Positions 11,847-13,939 of a stretch of 13,939 nucleotides of DNA are shown one piece after another (the stretch's first letter is position 1; each line of letters starts with the position of its first letter). The notes under the pieces are model-generated. The model was not told the origin of the DNA. It saw only the letters and a list, made by a program, of their open reading frames with translations, and made no database searches. The translations under genes were made by a program, and so were the position numbers. Source of the DNA: JBGPJM01 sp041485385 (GTDB lineage Bacteria; Planctomycetota; Phycisphaerae; Phycisphaerales; UBA1924). The stretch is from the NCBI GenBank assembly GCA_041485385.1, contig JBGPJM010000129.1:1-13939 (forward strand), read 5' to 3'.

Positions 11847-12183
11847 GCGTGGAACCCTCCGCGAGGGGCGGCTTGAATGAAAACGGAACATCGTGTCCCG
11901 ATTCGTGATATCCTACCACTCCGAGCGGATTGAGAGGAGGGGGAGCGGAGCCGCGAGGGGGGCGAGGCTGCCGTCGGGGAGACGGGGGCGGGATTCCGTA
12001 CAACTTTCGCGGTGCGGGAGGTGAAGGTGTTTTCCGGTAACCGGACGGGAAGTAAGCGGTCTCACCGCGGGGAATGGGCGGGAAGAGCGATGGTCGGCCA
12101 TCGTGGCCGGGGATCGATGTAGAGGGAACGCCGCGGGGGACCGGAGACTGCGGACCGAGATGGGAGTGAGCGGACCCAGCTTG
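11847..12183. other. Divergent promoter region between fbaB and the PAS sensor gene
   Basis: This 337-bp gap must hold the promoters of both genes. On the fbaB side the lowest-GC spot is around 11895-11915, with a TAGGAT-like -10 on the minus strand but no clear -35. The middle (11930-11995) is G-rich. The right side holds the three hairpins listed separately. No gene is seen. Confidence 0.45.
12033..12103 (+). promoter_or_regulatory. Three consecutive small hairpins in the PAS-gene leader
   Basis: Perfect inverted repeats follow one another: TCCGGT-A-ACCGGA (12033-12045), GCGGT-CTC-ACCGC (about 12056-12068) and CGATGG-TCGG-CCATCG (12088-12103). They lie 80-150 bp upstream of the sensor start. 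They could be a structured RNA leader or operator sites. I match them to no known riboswitch. Confidence 0.35.
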
Positions 12184-13939
12184 ATGTGTGTACTCGGGCT
12201 CAACCCCCCACCCCTGCTGGAGATGGCGGCGACGGCCGTCGTTGTGGCGCTGGTGGTGGGCGGCGTGTTCGCGTGGTTCTTCCGGCGATGGGCCGGGCGC
12301 CATCGCGCCGAGCTGGAGGCGCGGCAGAGGGAGCTCGAAGAGGAATCGGCGAGGCGGCGTCTGCTGGAGAGCGAGCGGACGCGGTTGCTGTCGGAGCACC
12401 AGGAGCTGCTGGCGAGGTGGCGGCTGCAGCTGGACCGGCTGCCGATCGGGTGCATCATCTCCGACGCATCGACGCGGTTCACGTACTGGAACCCGGCGGC
12501 GGAGAGGATCTTCGGGCATACGCAGGAGGAGGTGGTGGGTCGGGGGCCGGAGAGCGTGGCGTTCACGCACGGGGAGAAGTCCGGGGTGGCTGGGACGTTC
12601 CGGCGTGCGGCGGGCGGGGACGAATCGGCGGGAGGGCTGGAGGAGAACCTCACCAAGGACGGCCGGGAGATCGTCTGCGAATGGCACCATACGCCGCTGC
12701 GGCGGTCGGACGGCTCGCTCATGGGGCTGATGTCGATCGTTCAGGACGTGACGGACCGGGCGCAATGGGAGCGGCAACTGGAACGGAGCGAGCTGCGGCT
12801 GCGCCAGGTGTTCGAGGGGGTGGTGGATCCGGTGTGGGACTGGGACATCAAGGCGGATCGCACGAGCTTCAGCCCGGGGTGGGCGACGATGCTTGGGTAT
12901 TCGCCGGGGGAGGCGGAGCCGGCGCCGGACTCGTGGGAGCGGGCGGTGCACCCGGACGACCTGCCGGCGGCGAAGGCGAGGCTGAGCGAATGCCTGGAGG
13001 GGCGGATCGCGGCGTACGAGGCGGAGTACCGGCTGCGGACGAGGGTGGGCGCATGGAAATGGGTGGTCTCGCGCGGGCGGGTGGTGGAGCGGGACGGGCA
13101 GGGACAGCCGGTGCGGATGATCGGGAGCATCAGCGACATCACCGAGCTGAAACGGGTCCAGCAGGCGGAGCACGAGAGCCGCATCACCCACGAGGCGCTG
13201 GTGGAAGCGATCCCGGACCTGGTGTTCCGGATGCGCAGGGACGGGACGTACCTGGACTACAGCGGGCCGGATGGGGCGAAGCTGCTCGTGCCGCCGCACG
13301 AGTTCCTGGGGAGGAGGGCCGAGGAGGTGCTGAGCCCGGAGATGTCGCGGCAGGCGATGGCGGCGCTGGAGGCGACGCTTCGGACCGGGGAGATCCAGAC
13401 GTACGAGTACAAGGTGCCCGGGTCCGACGGGACGAAGTACTGCGAGGTACGGATGGTGCGCAGCGCTGAGGACGAGGTGCTGGCGATCGTGCGGAACATC
13501 TCGGAGCGCAAGCGGGCGGAGGCGGCGCTGCGTCGGACGGAGCAGAAGCTGGCGCTGCACGTGCAACAGACGGCGGTGGGGGTGATCGAGTGGACGCTGG
13601 ACTTCAAGGTGGCGGACTGGAACGCGGGTGCGGAGCGGATCTTCGGGTACACACGGGAGCAGGCGATGGGGAGGGACGCGGTGGAGCTGCTGGTGCCGGA
13701 GGGGGCGCGCGAGCACGTCCGCCGGAGGGGGGGCGTGCTGCTGACGCGCCGGGGCGGGAACCGCTCGACGAACGAGAACTGCACGGCGGATGGGCGGACG
13801 ATCGTGTGCGTGTGGTACAACACGCCGCTGGTGGACGAGGCGGGGGAGGTGCTGGGGGCGGCGTCGATGGTGGCGGACGTGACGGAGCGGGTGAGGGCCG
13901 AGGAGGAGGTGCGCCGCTCGCGGGAGAACTACGAGGCGC
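12184..13939 (+). CDS. Membrane-anchored multi-PAS sensor protein (3' end outside window)
   Basis: The open frame runs to the right edge; 585 residues are visible. Residues 15-33 are one membrane helix (MAATAVVVALVVGGVFAWFF), followed by an Arg/Glu-rich coiled coil (36-80). Four PAS/PAC units follow: about 80-192 (TYWNPAAERIFGHTQEEVVG ... IVQDVTDR), 203-322 (PAS fold 3 type, WERAVHPDDLPAAKARL ... ISDITELKR), 336-443 (LVEAIPDLVFRM ... IVRNISERKRA) and 455-569 (DWNAGAERIFGYTREQAMG ... VADVTERVRA). A fifth may begin at RSRENYEA. The output domain (histidine kinase most likely, or GGDEF) lies beyond the window. No heme or flavin residues can be assigned. The start is uncertain: ATG at 12184 is used, 12160 and 12223 are in frame, and none has a good Shine-Dalgarno. 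Confidence 0.88.
   Translation, partial: MCVLGLNPPPLLEMAATAVVVALVVGGVFAWFFRRWAGRHRAELEARQRELEEESARRRLLESERTRLLSEHQELLARWRLQLDRLPIGCIISDASTRFTYWNPAAERIFGHTQEEVVGRGPESVAFTHGEKSGVAGTFRRAAGGDESAGGLEENLTKDGREIVCEWHHTPLRRSDGSLMGLMSIVQDVTDRAQWERQLERSELRLRQVFEGVVDPVWDWDIKADRTSFSPGWATMLGYSPGEAEPAPDSWERAVHPDDLPAAKARLSECLEGRIAAYEAEYRLRTRVGAWKWVVSRGRVVERDGQGQPVRMIGSISDITELKRVQQAEHESRITHEALVEAIPDLVFRMRRDGTYLDYSGPDGAKLLVPPHEFLGRRAEEVLSPEMSRQAMAALEATLRTGEIQTYEYKVPGSDGTKYCEVRMVRSAEDEVLAIVRNISERKRAEAALRRTEQKLALHVQQTAVGVIEWTLDFKVADWNAGAERIFGYTREQAMGRDAVELLVPEGAREHVRRRGGVLLTRRGGNRSTNENCTADGRTIVCVWYNTPLVDEAGEVLGAASMVADVTERVRAEEEVRRSRENYEA

Noticed and set aside
10422..11876. 484-codon plus-strand frame opposite fbaB, rich in Gly, Val, Asp and Glu
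   Set aside because: fbaB on the other strand matches its family end to end; the Gly/Val/Asp/Glu composition is what the complement of GC-rich coding gives.
11847..11891. fbaB start at the ATG at 11891
   Set aside because: It would add 15 basic residues not found in FbaB; the ATG at 11846 has a GGAGG and fits the known N-terminus.
11434..13716. 760-codon minus-strand frame across the start of fbaB and the PAS gene
   Set aside because: It is Pro/Arg/His-rich shadow sequence opposite clear PAS domains.

Overview
The window is about 13.9 kb of high-GC bacterial DNA. Several traits point to a planctomycete, probably class Phycisphaerae. These are a PEP-CTERM-type protein ending in PAPGS, a hydrophobic helix and RRRK; a cytochrome c fused to a DUF3347-like domain; a phosphatase/TPR fusion; and inconsistent Shine-Dalgarno use. 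This assignment is inferred from gene content, not from a marker gene.

Left part (1-1750): two minus-strand surface-sugar genes, a WcaF-like acetyltransferase followed by the start of an NAD-dependent sugar epimerase/dehydratase. Upstream is about 950 bp of mostly non-coding DNA. It holds a degenerate 10-bp-phased tandem array, a GC-rich inverted repeat and one doubtful small membrane ORF. A 7-bp tandem array spans the acetyltransferase stop codon and the gap before the epimerase start.

Position 1750-2560: a minus-strand SRPBCC (AHSA1-like)/ArsR pair behind an 18-bp dyad that contains the Shine-Dalgarno. The SRPBCC gene is broken by an apparent single-base deletion. Position 2560-4760: a fragment of a tyrosine recombinase, a cytochrome c gene with a good sigma-54 promoter candidate and upstream dyads, then a gene-poor stretch ending in what looks like a decayed tRNA-Arg 3' half.

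Position 4760-9370: minus-strand genes for cyclopropane-fatty-acyl-phospholipid synthase, a 703-aa phosphodiesterase/phosphatase-superfamily protein with C-terminal TPRs, and a PEP-CTERM protein followed by a clean hairpin terminator. Position 9370-10190: a plus-strand short sulfotransferase. Position 10490-11850: minus-strand class I fructose-bisphosphate aldolase (fbaB) followed by a small YjfB-family gene, with a second 7-bp tandem array just past yjfB. Position 12184 to the right edge: a membrane-anchored multi-PAS sensor, cut off before its output domain, behind a leader with three small hairpins.

I see no CRISPR array, complete mobile element or obvious defence cassette. The most unusual content is non-coding: three short-period tandem arrays (7, 10 and 7 bp), the sigma-54/dyad arrangement upstream of the cytochrome gene, and integrase/tRNA remnants that suggest an old integration.
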